A stretch of DNA of 18,550 nt, taken from Bacteroidota bacterium. Lineage in GTDB: Bacteria; Bacteroidota; Bacteroidia; Cytophagales; Cyclobacteriaceae. The position numbers were made by a program, and so were the translations under genes. Location: the NCBI GenBank assembly GCA_023393375.1, contig JAEWLI010000057.1, forward strand, positions 1 to 18,550, read 5' to 3'. Positions within the stretch are counted from its first letter, which is position 1. Each line of letters opens with the position of its first letter. Below the pieces are notes generated by a model. It saw only the letters and a list, made by a program, of their open reading frames with translations, was not told the origin of the DNA and did no database searches. Below are positions 1 to 7,920 of the stretch, one piece after another.

Positions 1-121
1 TTGGTTTTGACTGTTCTTATATGCAGCATTTGAAGCAGTTAGTGCGGTCAAATTACATAAAAAACCTCTTAAATCCCCTTAAAACCAATACTTTTTTCAA
101 TGTTTAAAAAAACCGGACAAG

Positions 122-1099
122 TCAGGAGATCATTCCGGGCGAAGCAACTTTCCTGATGGCGGTCATGTTCAAATCTTTGTATCCGCGGGTCGCTTTATTT
201 ACAGCAGAACGGTGTTTTGCAAATGCTGGTGGATCAATTACGATCAAGTCAAATTGCTCTTCGGTTTCACGTAAAAATTTAAAGCCGTCGGATTCGATCG
301 GCTGATGAAGTATATCGGGAAAATTTAATTGCATATTTTTGATACACATCGCCATTGCTGAGGCCGAAACATCCACCGATGTAACTTTAGCTGCCCCATC
401 AAGCCCGGCAGCTACGCTAAAACCTCCTGTATAAGAAAACAAGTTCAGCACATTTTTTCCTTTAGAGCAGGTGGACACCAACCTTCTGTTCTCCCGCTGA
501 TCCAGGAAAAATCCGGTCTTTTGACCTTGAACAACATTTACATAATATTTCAGCCCATTTTCCAATACCGTGATTTCATCTTCACCCGGACCTTTTACCC
601 AATATCCATTGCTTTTTCCAGGATCGTTTTTAACTAATATTTTGTGAACTCCTAGGTGTTCAATTGCGTCAAATATTAAATTTTTGATTTTAACTGTACC
701 CTCTACAAGTAGCTGAACCACCGCTGTATCCTTATAGATATCTACAATTAATCCGGGAAAGTGGTCCCCCTCGGCATGGATTAATCGGTAACAGTTGGTT
801 TGATCAAAATCTATTTGTTGTTTTCTAAGAAAAAACGCTTTCTCTATTTTATTTTGCCAATAATCTGTCTTTGTAAAATCTGATGCATCATCGCCAAAAT
901 GGAACAATCTGCAGGTAATTTGACTGTGCTGATCATAAAAACCGTGGCCCAAAACCTTGCCATCCGAAGCACTGACAATAGCAATATCGCCATGAGGTAT
1001 ATTTTCAACCTTTTCTATTGCGCCTGAAAATATCCAGGGATGAAAATTTGCGGCAGATTTCTCTCTTCCTTTTTTTAATTGAATGACCGGATGGTGCAT
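122..1099 (-). CDS. Class I SAM-dependent rRNA (cytosine-C5) methyltransferase, RlmI-like, C-terminus truncated
   Basis: This is a member of the RlmI/YccW family, which methylates a cytosine of 23S rRNA with S-adenosylmethionine. The first ~70 residues look like the PUA RNA-binding domain. A catalytic Rossmann fold follows, with GQKTGFFLDQR (192-202), the SAM loop NLFSYTGGFS (219-228), DPPAFAK (289-295) and RGYKDLN (305-311). The ATG at 1099 opens directly on the expected PUA start. The protein stops at 325 residues, while the family usually has about 390-400. The missing part is the conserved LLTCSCS-type segment and the end of the domain. Shifting the frame by one base gives L-L-T-C (128-117) right after PGM, exactly where the family has it, so a frameshift is likely. 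No frame continues cleanly for the remaining ~60 residues. It could be a decaying gene or a sequence error. Confidence 0.85.
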   Translation of the reverse strand: MHHPVIQLKKGREKSAANFHPWIFSGAIEKVENIPHGDIAIVSASDGKVLGHGFYDQHSQITCRLFHFGDDASDFTKTDYWQNKIEKAFFLRKQQIDFDQTNCYRLIHAEGDHFPGLIVDIYKDTAVVQLLVEGTVKIKNLIFDAIEHLGVHKILVKNDPGKSNGYWVKGPGEDEITVLENGLKYYVNVVQGQKTGFFLDQRENRRLVSTCSKGKNVLNLFSYTGGFSVAAGLDGAAKVTSVDVSASAMAMCIKNMQLNFPDILHQPIESDGFKFLRETEEQFDLIVIDPPAFAKHRSAVNKATRGYKDLNMTAIRKVASPGMIS

Positions 1100-1224
1100 A
1101 TGATATAATTGGTTTCTAATATTTTTCGTAAAACTATGGTGAAAATTAATCTATAGCGAATCTAATGATTGAAATTTCACATTTTCCACTTCTACCAGGT
1201 TGTTTGATACGCTGAATTAAAGAC

Positions 1225-1372
1225 AATACTGTCAATAGTTGAATTCATTGCAGTGACTTGAAACATTCACTGCACTGAATTGATTCAATCAGTGCAGTGA
1301 ATGAACTCAGTCACAGCACTCATATTAGGGGAATCAGTACTGTCAAATATGAAATTCACTGTAGTGATCTAA
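1225..1372. repeat. Diverged direct repeat pair bracketing a palindrome
   Basis: Two 37-base segments, 1225-1261 and 1336-1372, match at 26 of 37 positions without gaps, 111 bases apart. Each contains TACTGTCAA followed by a TTCAYTGYAGTGA motif (1244-1256 and 1355-1367). That motif is close to the perfect palindrome TCACTGCAGTGA. Between them lies a strong inverted repeat of the same family. The layout suggests either multiple binding sites for a dimeric DNA-binding protein or the remains of a small palindromic repeat element. Function is not established. Confidence 0.6.
1264..1303. repeat. 15-bp perfect inverted repeat
   Basis: CATTCACTGCACTGA (1264-1278) is the exact reverse complement of 1289-1303, with a 10-base spacer. 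No T-run follows on either strand, so it is not a typical intrinsic terminator. The arms share the CACTGCAGTG-like core of the flanking repeats. Confidence 0.8.
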
Positions 1373-1436
1373 CTTTTTTGAATTAAAGATTAATCCACTT
1401 TTTATACCCACATCAAAACAACACCTTTAAATTAAA

Positions 1437-1470
1437 AAAAGCGGCCAATCACAAAAGATGAGCCGCTTTT
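1437..1470 (-). terminator. Rho-independent terminator of the small lipoprotein gene
   Basis: AAAAGCGGC (1437-1445) and GCCGCTTTT (1462-1470) form a 9-bp stem with a 16-base loop. On the minus strand the stem is followed by a run of seven T's. It sits about 20 bases past the stop of the minus-strand lipoprotein gene, which supports that reading frame as real. Confidence 0.75.
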
Positions 1471-1491
1471 AAACGTACGAGTGAGTTACTT

Positions 1492-1899
1492 TTATCTCGT
1501 ATTTATATTATTATCATTATCCAAATCTAGGCCTGATTCTGTATCCGGATCTGTCGATATTCCCTCATTATCATTTCTTTCTAATTCTCGATCTACTGAC
1601 CGGTCAAAATCCACATCAGATTCTTCTTCTATTACACGGTTATTATTTTCCGTATTTTCTTGTCTGGCTTGTTCAAGGGCTTCGTCACGATCATGTTCTT
1701 GTGTCACTGTTTCCGATTCGGTCACTGTATCGATAGTTACAGTTCTTTCCCTTACCCGGCGTTCAATTTCATACTCGGTTTCTGCGCCCACTGTATCTAC
1801 ATCCACTACAGTTCTTTCTGTATTTTTGGATTGCTGGGAATCACATCCAGCCCAAAATAGTGCTACTATAACTACCAAAAAAATCATCCCTTTTTTCAT
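1492..1899 (-). CDS. Small acidic lipoprotein, function unknown
   Basis: This 135-residue protein has a classic lipoprotein signal: a Lys-Lys start, a hydrophobic stretch (about 5-15) and the lipobox W-A-G-C with the lipidated cysteine at 19. The mature part is very hydrophilic, rich in Asp, Glu, Asn, Arg and Thr, and has no predicted membrane segment. It looks largely disordered. Two stretches starting ERTV and running to DTV (about 28-37 and 51-60) look like an internal duplication. A terminator lies just downstream, and the gene is transcribed as a single unit. I do not recognise a family. The lipidated cysteine implies anchoring in the cell envelope, but which membrane cannot be told. A slightly longer Ser-rich frame on the opposite strand is its antisense shadow. 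Confidence 0.7.
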   Translation of the reverse strand: MKKGMIFLVVIVALFWAGCDSQQSKNTERTVVDVDTVGAETEYEIERRVRERTVTIDTVTESETVTQEHDRDEALEQARQENTENNNRVIEEESDVDFDRSVDRELERNDNEGISTDPDTESGLDLDNDNNINTR

Positions 1900-2197
1900 A
1901 ATGTTCTCTATTTTAGTTTAAAAAATTACTAACACTAATATTAACACCAATTGCCTATGAATGTTATTTCTTGCATATAACCTACCTTGTTTTCCCGTTA
2001 CAGGAGGTTCCGACTGTAAGGAGCAATCATTGGTTGTGTTAAAAAACAGTTATTTCTTTTAACAGTGGTAGATTAAAAAAAGCCATTTCAATATATTTGA
2101 GGGTTAGACGTTGGAGCACCGTACATTTACAAAATAACTGTTTAATCAAACCGTTTCTATTAAGCTCAAATTGATAGGATTTTTTTAATTAGGTGAA
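1900..2197. other. Divergent intergenic region
   Basis: This 298-base region separates the lipoprotein (minus) from the PIG-L gene (plus) and should hold both promoters. I see no gene in it. A short inverted repeat, TTACAG...CTGTAA, occurs near 1998-2019. A possible plus-strand promoter is listed separately. Confidence 0.6.
2097..2129 (+). promoter_or_regulatory. Possible Bacteroidota-type promoter of the PIG-L gene
   Basis: TTG at 2097-2099 and TACATTTA at 2122-2129 are 22 bases apart. They resemble the -33 TTTG and -7 TAnnTTTG boxes of Bacteroidota, with one mismatch in the latter. The start codon is about 70 bases downstream. In AT-rich DNA such matches arise by chance, so this is tentative. 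Confidence 0.3.
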
Positions 2198-4684
2198 ATG
2201 ATCAAAAGAAGTATATTTCCGGGAATAATATTATTGTGCCTTTCCATCTTTGTTCAGGCTCAAAAACCCCAATCATGGAATGCCGCCGAATTATGGATGC
2301 AGTTAAAAAAATTGAATACCCTTGGCAGTGCCTTATATATTGCTGCCCACCCGGATGATGAAAATACACGTTTGATCACATATTTGTCCAGGGAAAAACT
2401 GTACCAAACCGCTTACTTATCTTTGACCCGCGGTGATGGGGGACAGAACCTTATTGGTCCTGAAATTGGAGAAACATTAGGAGCGATCAGGACATACGAA
2501 TTATTAGGAGCTCGTCAAATTGACGGAGGGAAACAATTCTTTTCGCGTGCTGTGGATTTTGGTTATTCTAAAACTTCTACTGAAACATTTAATATCTGGG
2601 ATAGTGTTCAGGTGTTGTCAGATATGGTTTGGGTGATCCGAAATTTCAAACCCGATGTGATGATCAACAGATTCAATACAGTACCTGGAGAAACACATGG
2701 TCATCATACGGCATCTGCTATTTTAAGTGAGGTTGCTTTTAAACTTGCTGCTGACCCTAAAGCATTCCCCGAACAATTACAGTACACCTCCGTATGGCAA
2801 CCCAAAAAACTATACTGGAATACTTCCCGATGGTTTTATGGCAACAGGCCAGGTTTTGACACTACAAAAATGGTGATTGAAGATGTGGGTAGCTATAATC
2901 CTGTACTGGGCAAGTCTTATACAGAAATAGCTGCTGAAGCCCGAAGTATGCATAGAAGTCAGGGATTTGGGTCAGCTACATCAAGAGGTGAGGCTATGGA
3001 ATATTTACTGCCACTACAGGGATCCCGTCCTGGGGATAATATTTTTGAAGGAATTGATGTATCATGGAAAAGATTAAAGGGTGGTGAAAAGATAGGAAAA
3101 ATGGTTCAGCTAGCCATTGAGGAATTTGATCTAAAGAACCCCTCGGCAATAGTACCTTCATTAATTTCGATTCGTAAGGAAATCAACAATTTACAGGATT
3201 CCCATTGGAAGAAGGTAAAACTTGATGAAGTGGATCTATTGATAAAAGAATGCATGGGTTTGTTTATTGAAGCTACAACCTTCCCTTATACTGTAACCCA
3301 TAAAGATGCCCTACCAATTAATATCGAAGTAGTTAACCGATCTTCTGCACCCATTCAGTTAACTTCTATCAAATACAAAAGTGTGAATAAGGATACGGTC
3401 ATCAATCGTCAATTGAAATACAATCAGGGTCTCCAATTCAACACTCAAATCATTATCCCTGCTGATATGCCATTTTCTCAACCCTATTGGTTAAAAAATG
3501 AACACAATGTAGGCATGTTTAATGTTGAAGATCAACGTTTAATTGGCTTACCAGAATCACCCCCTGTTCTTTCAGTAGAATTTGTATTTAAACTTTCGGG
3601 GCAGGAAATCCGGTATGAAACACCTCTTGTTTCGAAAAGAATTGATCCAGCGATAGGAGAAGTATACAGACCTTTACAGGTAATACCTGCTGCGTTTACA
3701 AAGATCGATAAACCAGTATACGTGTTTTCAAATGATCATCAGGATACAGTAAGGGTCACGGTTACAGCAGGTAAGAATAATTTGACTGGTAAAGTTTCTC
3801 TTAAAATACCTGAAGGTTGGGAGGTATCCCCCAAAGAAGTTCCGATTTCGCTCAGTCAAAAGGGTCAGGAAATGATTGTTCTCTTTACTATGAAACCACC
3901 CAAAGAGCCGTCAGAGGGGTCTTTTGAAGCGGTTCTTATTTCAGATGGAAAAATTTACTCTTATTCAAAAATCGACCTGCAATATGATCATATTCCTGAA
4001 ATGTCCTGGTTTCCGAAGGCAAAGTCAAGGGTAGTAAAAATTGATCTTAAGAAGAAAGGTCAACTGATTGGCTATATAGCAGGTGCGGGGGATGCGGTAT
4101 CAGAGAGCCTGGAATGGATAGGATATGATGTGAGGTATTTGAACGATTCCGATTTTAACAATAACCACCTTCAACAGTACGATGCTATTATTTTGGGCAT
4201 CAGGGCTTATAATGTAAACCAACGCCTGAAGTTTTATCAGGATTATTTGATGGAATACGTAAAGAGGGGTGGCGTGGTGATTGTTCAGTATAATGTAAAC
4301 CGAGGATTGGTTGTTGACAATATTGCCCCATTCAAGTTGGATCTTTCACGAGACCGGGTAACAGATGAAACTGCGGAAATTAAAATTCTGGCTCCTGATC
4401 ATCCTGTAATGAATATACCTAATAAAATCGTTCAACATGACTTTGAAAATTGGGTACAGGAACGAGGTCTCTACTTTGCAGATAGTTGGGATGACCAATT
4501 TGTGCCTGTTTTTTCTTCCTTCGATCCGGGGGAAGAAGATCATCCTAAAGCAGGAGGTCTACTGATTGCCAGACATGGGGAGGGATATTTTGTTTATACA
4601 GGTTACTCGTGGTTCAGACAATTACCTGCCGGGGTTTCCGGAGCGTTTAGGATTTTTACTAATATGATTTCGTTAGGAAAATGA
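2198..4684 (+). CDS. Exported PIG-L family deacetylase with C-terminal glutamine-amidotransferase-like domain
   Basis: This large 828-residue protein starts with a cleavable signal peptide (about 1-21, ending V-Q-A-Q), so it acts outside the cytoplasm. The catalytic PIG-L/LmbE domain carries the zinc motif AHPDDE (His51, Asp53, Asp54) and the second metal-binding stretch THGHH (His167, His169, His170). This family removes N-acetyl groups from sugars or related amide substrates. The middle part (about 480-580) reads like an NEW3-type beta-sandwich (IPEGWEV region). The last ~200 residues resemble a class I glutamine-amidotransferase-like (ThuA/BPL-N type) fold, with DAIILGIRAYN and RGGVVIVQYN. 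No clear Cys-His-Glu triad is visible there, so that domain may bind rather than catalyse. The substrate cannot be told from sequence. The 3' end is convergent with the hydroxylase gene, 36 bases away. Confidence 0.9.
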   Translation: MIKRSIFPGIILLCLSIFVQAQKPQSWNAAELWMQLKKLNTLGSALYIAAHPDDENTRLITYLSREKLYQTAYLSLTRGDGGQNLIGPEIGETLGAIRTYELLGARQIDGGKQFFSRAVDFGYSKTSTETFNIWDSVQVLSDMVWVIRNFKPDVMINRFNTVPGETHGHHTASAILSEVAFKLAADPKAFPEQLQYTSVWQPKKLYWNTSRWFYGNRPGFDTTKMVIEDVGSYNPVLGKSYTEIAAEARSMHRSQGFGSATSRGEAMEYLLPLQGSRPGDNIFEGIDVSWKRLKGGEKIGKMVQLAIEEFDLKNPSAIVPSLISIRKEINNLQDSHWKKVKLDEVDLLIKECMGLFIEATTFPYTVTHKDALPINIEVVNRSSAPIQLTSIKYKSVNKDTVINRQLKYNQGLQFNTQIIIPADMPFSQPYWLKNEHNVGMFNVEDQRLIGLPESPPVLSVEFVFKLSGQEIRYETPLVSKRIDPAIGEVYRPLQVIPAAFTKIDKPVYVFSNDHQDTVRVTVTAGKNNLTGKVSLKIPEGWEVSPKEVPISLSQKGQEMIVLFTMKPPKEPSEGSFEAVLISDGKIYSYSKIDLQYDHIPEMSWFPKAKSRVVKIDLKKKGQLIGYIAGAGDAVSESLEWIGYDVRYLNDSDFNNNHLQQYDAIILGIRAYNVNQRLKFYQDYLMEYVKRGGVVIVQYNVNRGLVVDNIAPFKLDLSRDRVTDETAEIKILAPDHPVMNIPNKIVQHDFENWVQERGLYFADSWDDQFVPVFSSFDPGEEDHPKAGGLLIARHGEGYFVYTGYSWFRQLPAGVSGAFRIFTNMISLGK

Positions 4685-4720
4685 TGACGCACCCACACCA
4701 CACTCAAACCCAAACCCTCT

Positions 4721-5347
4721 TTATTTTTTACCCTTGGGCATGGTACCAAACACATAGTCCCAAAGAGGTGAAGATACGCCATATGCCACATCCTGATTTT
4801 TATAATGGTGCTTGGCATGGTGTTTCCATAGTAACCGCAGGAAATTTTTTGGCGGTGCAAAAATATGAACAGAATAATGTATGAACAGATACAAAGAATA
4901 ACCTAAAAAGAATCCGGGCGCAAATCCAAATACATTAGGACCAAGAATCCACCGAAACAATAAGTATAATAATGTAGCAATGGTAACACTGGCAGCAGGA
5001 GGCATAGCCAACCTTTCTTTATCATTTGGATGATCATGATGTACACCATGCAAAGTGTACTGAAGTTTTTTACGTTTTTCTGTAGTTGGCGTGATGTGGT
5101 AAAGATACCGGTGCATCACATACTCCAACAAGGTAAATGAAAGTACTCCCAATAGAAAAAACAGGCCGAAATTTAAGATTCCTATTTTATTGTAATAGAA
5201 ACCATACACAGCTATACCTGCACCAAAACCAGCAAGAATAATGATGGGAATAGAAATATGAGTCCTCGACAGTTTATCCAATATTGGGTTCTTAAATAAT
5301 CTCGGACTTGCTGCGGGGTCTAAATGTTTTTTTTCAGTACCTTCCAT
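4721..5347 (-). CDS. Fatty acid hydroxylase superfamily membrane protein (sterol desaturase / FA2H-like)
   Basis: This 208-residue membrane di-iron oxygenase shows the full set of histidine clusters for this family: HRYLYH (79-84), HGVHHDH (100-106), HYSVH (157-161) and HHAKHH (176-181). Hydrophobic segments lie at about 32-50, 55-77, 118-138 and 140-160, which fits an integral membrane enzyme with the histidines on the cytoplasmic face. The closest resemblance in length and motif order is to fatty acid 2-hydroxylases. Many Bacteroidota make sphingolipids and hydroxylated lipids, so a lipid acyl chain is the likely substrate; that is inference. Carotenoid hydroxylases share these motifs and cannot be excluded. 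It is a single gene, transcribed toward the PIG-L gene. Confidence 0.9.
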   Translation of the reverse strand: MEGTEKKHLDPAASPRLFKNPILDKLSRTHISIPIIILAGFGAGIAVYGFYYNKIGILNFGLFFLLGVLSFTLLEYVMHRYLYHITPTTEKRKKLQYTLHGVHHDHPNDKERLAMPPAASVTIATLLYLLFRWILGPNVFGFAPGFFLGYSLYLFIHYSVHIFAPPKNFLRLLWKHHAKHHYKNQDVAYGVSSPLWDYVFGTMPKGKK

Positions 5348-5683
5348 AATTTAAATATAATTAAAAAAAATCCTATTGTAAGAACGATTTCAAATGGTTT
5401 TGGTTCAATTTTTTTCGCTTAAAATAGTACCAACTTGAAGATTATTGCTTGAAATCCTAACTATATGCGAAACCACTTGATTGTAAAGTTGCTCAAAATT
5501 TCTAATTTTTCAAATCCCAATACACATCTGTGAACTTTCAGGATCAATATCCGATAATGACTTGCCAAAATATTCCACGGAAATAATCGTTGGATTTCCT
5601 GATCGTTTGCTTTATATATGCAAAAATTTCAAGTTACCTTTGATGAGGAATCCTTAAAACTAAATTATTTAAAATTTTAACCT
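5348..5683. other. Divergent intergenic region
   Basis: About 336 bases separate the hydroxylase start (minus) from the M3 peptidase start (plus). I see no gene. The AT-rich right end holds the best promoter-like box of the window, listed separately. Confidence 0.6.
5607..5642 (+). promoter_or_regulatory. Promoter with consensus -7 box (TACCTTTG)
   Basis: TACCTTTG (5635-5642) matches the Bacteroidota -7 consensus TAnnTTTG exactly. A TTTG ending at 5609 could be the -33 element, but the spacing of 25 bases is longer than usual. The M3 peptidase ATG lies about 41 bases downstream, a reasonable leader length. Confidence 0.5.
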
Positions 5684-7798
5684 ATGAAAACTAAAGCCAT
5701 TATAGGTATATTATTCGCAATAACCTTTTCGTGTACCGAGAAGAATAAAGAAAATAATAATCATATGACCAATCCATTGTTACTTAATACGTTTGATACC
5801 CCATTTAATACCATTCCTTTTGATCAGATCAAGCATGAACATTTCGAACCTGCTTTTGATTCAGCTTTTAAAATAGCCAAAGCAGAAATTGACCAGATAG
5901 TAGCTTCACAAGAGCCTCCTACCTTTGAAAACACCATTGAAGCTTTGGAAAATTCCGGCGAATTGCTCAGTAGGACTACTACTATATTATTCAACCTCAA
6001 TTCGGCTGCTACCGATACCAGTATTCAGGCTTTAACACGTCAAATGTCTCCACGGTTGTCAGAATTTTATAATGACATCACCTTGAACCAGGAACTATTT
6101 CAGAAAGTGAAAACAGTGTATCAAAATACGCATAAAGACAAATTGAATACTGAACAAAAAATGCTCCTGGAAAACACTTTCAAGAATTTTGAGCGAAGTG
6201 GTGCCAATCTTGATGGAGAGGCCAAACGGGAATACAGGGAAGTTACTAAAGAACTTTCGGAACTTTCAGTAAAATTTGGGGAAAATGTATTGGCAGAAAC
6301 CAATGCCTATATTTTACATCTGACCGATACAAATGATCTCTCTGGCTTGCCCGAAGATGTGATCAAATCGGCAGCAGAAGAAGCGGAAAACCGAGACCTG
6401 CAGGGTTGGGTTTTTACCTTGCAGTTTCCAAGTTATGGGCCTTTTATGAAATACGCTGACAACCGGGAATTGAGGGAAAAGCTGGCGAAAGCATATGGTT
6501 CCAGGGGATTACAGGGAAATGCCAACGACAATCAGGTAATTGTGCGACGTATCGCTGAGTTAAGATTAAAAATGGCCAATTTATTAGGCTATCCAACTTA
6601 TGCTGATTTTGTATTGTCAGACCGGATGGCTGAAAGTGCGGACAAAGTCAATGGCTTCTTAAATGACCTGTTGACAAAGTCGATGCCTTATGCCAAAAAA
6701 GAACTTGATGAAATTCAGGCATTTGCCAAACAAAATGGTGCGGGTTTTAGCATTGCACCATGGGATTGGAGTTATTATTCTGAAAAACTAAAACTTGAAA
6801 AATATCAGGTAGACGATGAAGCTACACGACCTTACTTTAAATTGGAAAATGTAGAACAAGAGGTATTTAACCTGGCCACAAGCTTATTTGGACTCAGTTT
6901 TAAACAAAACGAACAAATCCCTGTCTATCACGAGGATGTAAAAGCATTTGAGGTTTACGATCAGGACGGATCTTTCCTTGCTGTTTTATACATGGACTAT
7001 TTCCCCAGGGAAAGTAAACGCCAGGGTGCCTGGATGACTTCCTATATCCGTCAATCGAAAGCCAAGGGCAAAGAAGTAAGACCGCATGTTTCATTGGTTT
7101 GTAATTTCACAAAACCTACCAAAGAAAAACCTTCATTATTAACCTATTATGAAGTTAGGACTTTATTGCATGAATTCGGTCATGGACTGCACGGCATGTT
7201 GAGTGATGTTCATTATGAATCGTTAGCGGGCACAAGTGTATATCGTGATTTTGTGGAGCTTCCCTCCCAACTGATGGAAAACTGGGCAGAAGAAAAAGAC
7301 TGGTTAAATAAAGTAACCAAACATTATGAAACAGGTGAAAAAATGCCAGATGAATTATTGAACAAAGTAATAGAAAGCAAAAATTTCACTGCTGCCTACC
7401 AGACCGTAAGGCAATTGAGCTTTGGCTTTAACGATATGGCCTGGCATTCCATGAAGGAACCATTTACAGGGGATGTAATCGAATTTGAAAAAACAGCCAT
7501 GGCCAAAACACAATTATTCCCACCTGCTGAAGGTACTGCAATGAGCCCTGCATTTTCCCATATTTTTGCTGGGGGATATGCCGCAGGATACTACAGCTAT
7601 AAATGGGCAGAGGTACTCGATGCAGATGCTTTCCATTTATTTAAAGAAAGGGGAATCTATGACATAGAAACTGCAGCATCATTTAGGGAACATATCCTCT
7701 CTAAAGGAGGAACCGAGCACCCGATGGATCTATATGTGAAATTCAGAGGCCAAGAACCATCCATTGACCCGCTGTTGATCAGAAGTGGACTCAAATAG
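5684..7798 (+). CDS. dcp: M3 family metallopeptidase, Dcp-like peptidyl-dipeptidase, lipoprotein
   Basis: This 704-residue zinc peptidase of the thimet oligopeptidase family (M3) releases dipeptides from peptide C-termini. The zinc motif is HEFGH (496-500), with the third ligand Glu525 in FVELPSQ. The N-terminal stretch NPLLLNTF...FDQIKHEHFEPAFD and the overall length match the Dcp branch. Many Gram-negative Dcp proteins lack a signal peptide, but here a lipoprotein signal precedes the body, with lipobox T-F-S-C and lipid cysteine at 17. The mature enzyme is therefore envelope-anchored, probably in the periplasm. A second ATG (residue 27, MTNPLLLN) would give a cytoplasmic form. I prefer the first start because of the clear lipobox and the upstream promoter box. 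The gene is monocistronic, followed by a hairpin-forming repeat. Confidence 0.93.
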   Translation: MKTKAIIGILFAITFSCTEKNKENNNHMTNPLLLNTFDTPFNTIPFDQIKHEHFEPAFDSAFKIAKAEIDQIVASQEPPTFENTIEALENSGELLSRTTTILFNLNSAATDTSIQALTRQMSPRLSEFYNDITLNQELFQKVKTVYQNTHKDKLNTEQKMLLENTFKNFERSGANLDGEAKREYREVTKELSELSVKFGENVLAETNAYILHLTDTNDLSGLPEDVIKSAAEEAENRDLQGWVFTLQFPSYGPFMKYADNRELREKLAKAYGSRGLQGNANDNQVIVRRIAELRLKMANLLGYPTYADFVLSDRMAESADKVNGFLNDLLTKSMPYAKKELDEIQAFAKQNGAGFSIAPWDWSYYSEKLKLEKYQVDDEATRPYFKLENVEQEVFNLATSLFGLSFKQNEQIPVYHEDVKAFEVYDQDGSFLAVLYMDYFPRESKRQGAWMTSYIRQSKAKGKEVRPHVSLVCNFTKPTKEKPSLLTYYEVRTLLHEFGHGLHGMLSDVHYESLAGTSVYRDFVELPSQLMENWAEEKDWLNKVTKHYETGEKMPDELLNKVIESKNFTAAYQTVRQLSFGFNDMAWHSMKEPFTGDVIEFEKTAMAKTQLFPPAEGTAMSPAFSHIFAGGYAAGYYSYKWAEVLDADAFHLFKERGIYDIETAASFREHILSKGGTEHPMDLYVKFRGQEPSIDPLLIRSGLK

Positions 7799-7803
7799 AT
7801 CGA

Positions 7804-7915
7804 AATGTTTGAAGTTTAAAGGTTTAAGGTTCAAGATTCAAAGTTTAAGATTTAAGATTTCAACCTTGAACTTTGAACCTTGAACTATTAACTACCAACT
7901 ACCTCCTACGAACTA
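7804..7915. repeat. Heptad-repeat intergenic element, copy A
   Basis: The element is built of 7-base units. The left half reads as variants of TAAGATT/CAAGGTT. The right half reads as variants of ACCTTGA, changing into ACTACCA. The halves are inverted: 7829-7853 and 7861-7885 match as reverse complements at 21 of 25 positions with a 7-base loop, so a long hairpin is expected. It directly follows the peptidase stop and could act as its terminator. Copy B, in the same orientation, is about 770 bases downstream. Exact shared blocks are 7854-7871 with 8615-8632 and 7894-7915 with 8664-8685 (22 bases). Confidence 0.85.
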
Positions 7916-7920
7916 AGAGT

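Larger units (their letters stand above)
1100..1436. other. Intergenic region with palindromic repeats
   Basis: No credible coding sequence lies in this gap between two minus-strand genes. The right two thirds hold a cluster of related palindromic motifs, annotated separately. The first ~100 bases are AT-rich and should carry the methyltransferase promoter, but I could not pick a box with confidence. Confidence 0.6.

Noticed and set aside
1264..1303. Intrinsic terminator
   Set aside because: The stem is strong but no T-run follows on either strand, and a better terminator for the lipoprotein gene lies at 1437-1470.
1481..1921. 146-codon Ser-rich plus-strand frame
   Set aside because: It is antisense to the lipoprotein gene, which has a clear lipobox and a matching downstream terminator. 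The Ser/Val richness is what antisense reading of Asp/Glu/Thr codons gives.
4603..4884. Small frames on both strands at the PIG-L and hydroxylase 3' ends
   Set aside because: They overlap well-supported genes in other frames and have no family features.
7873..7920. Upstream TTG start for the membrane protein
   Set aside because: The extra 16 residues are translated heptad repeat; the ATG at 7921 is a cleaner start.
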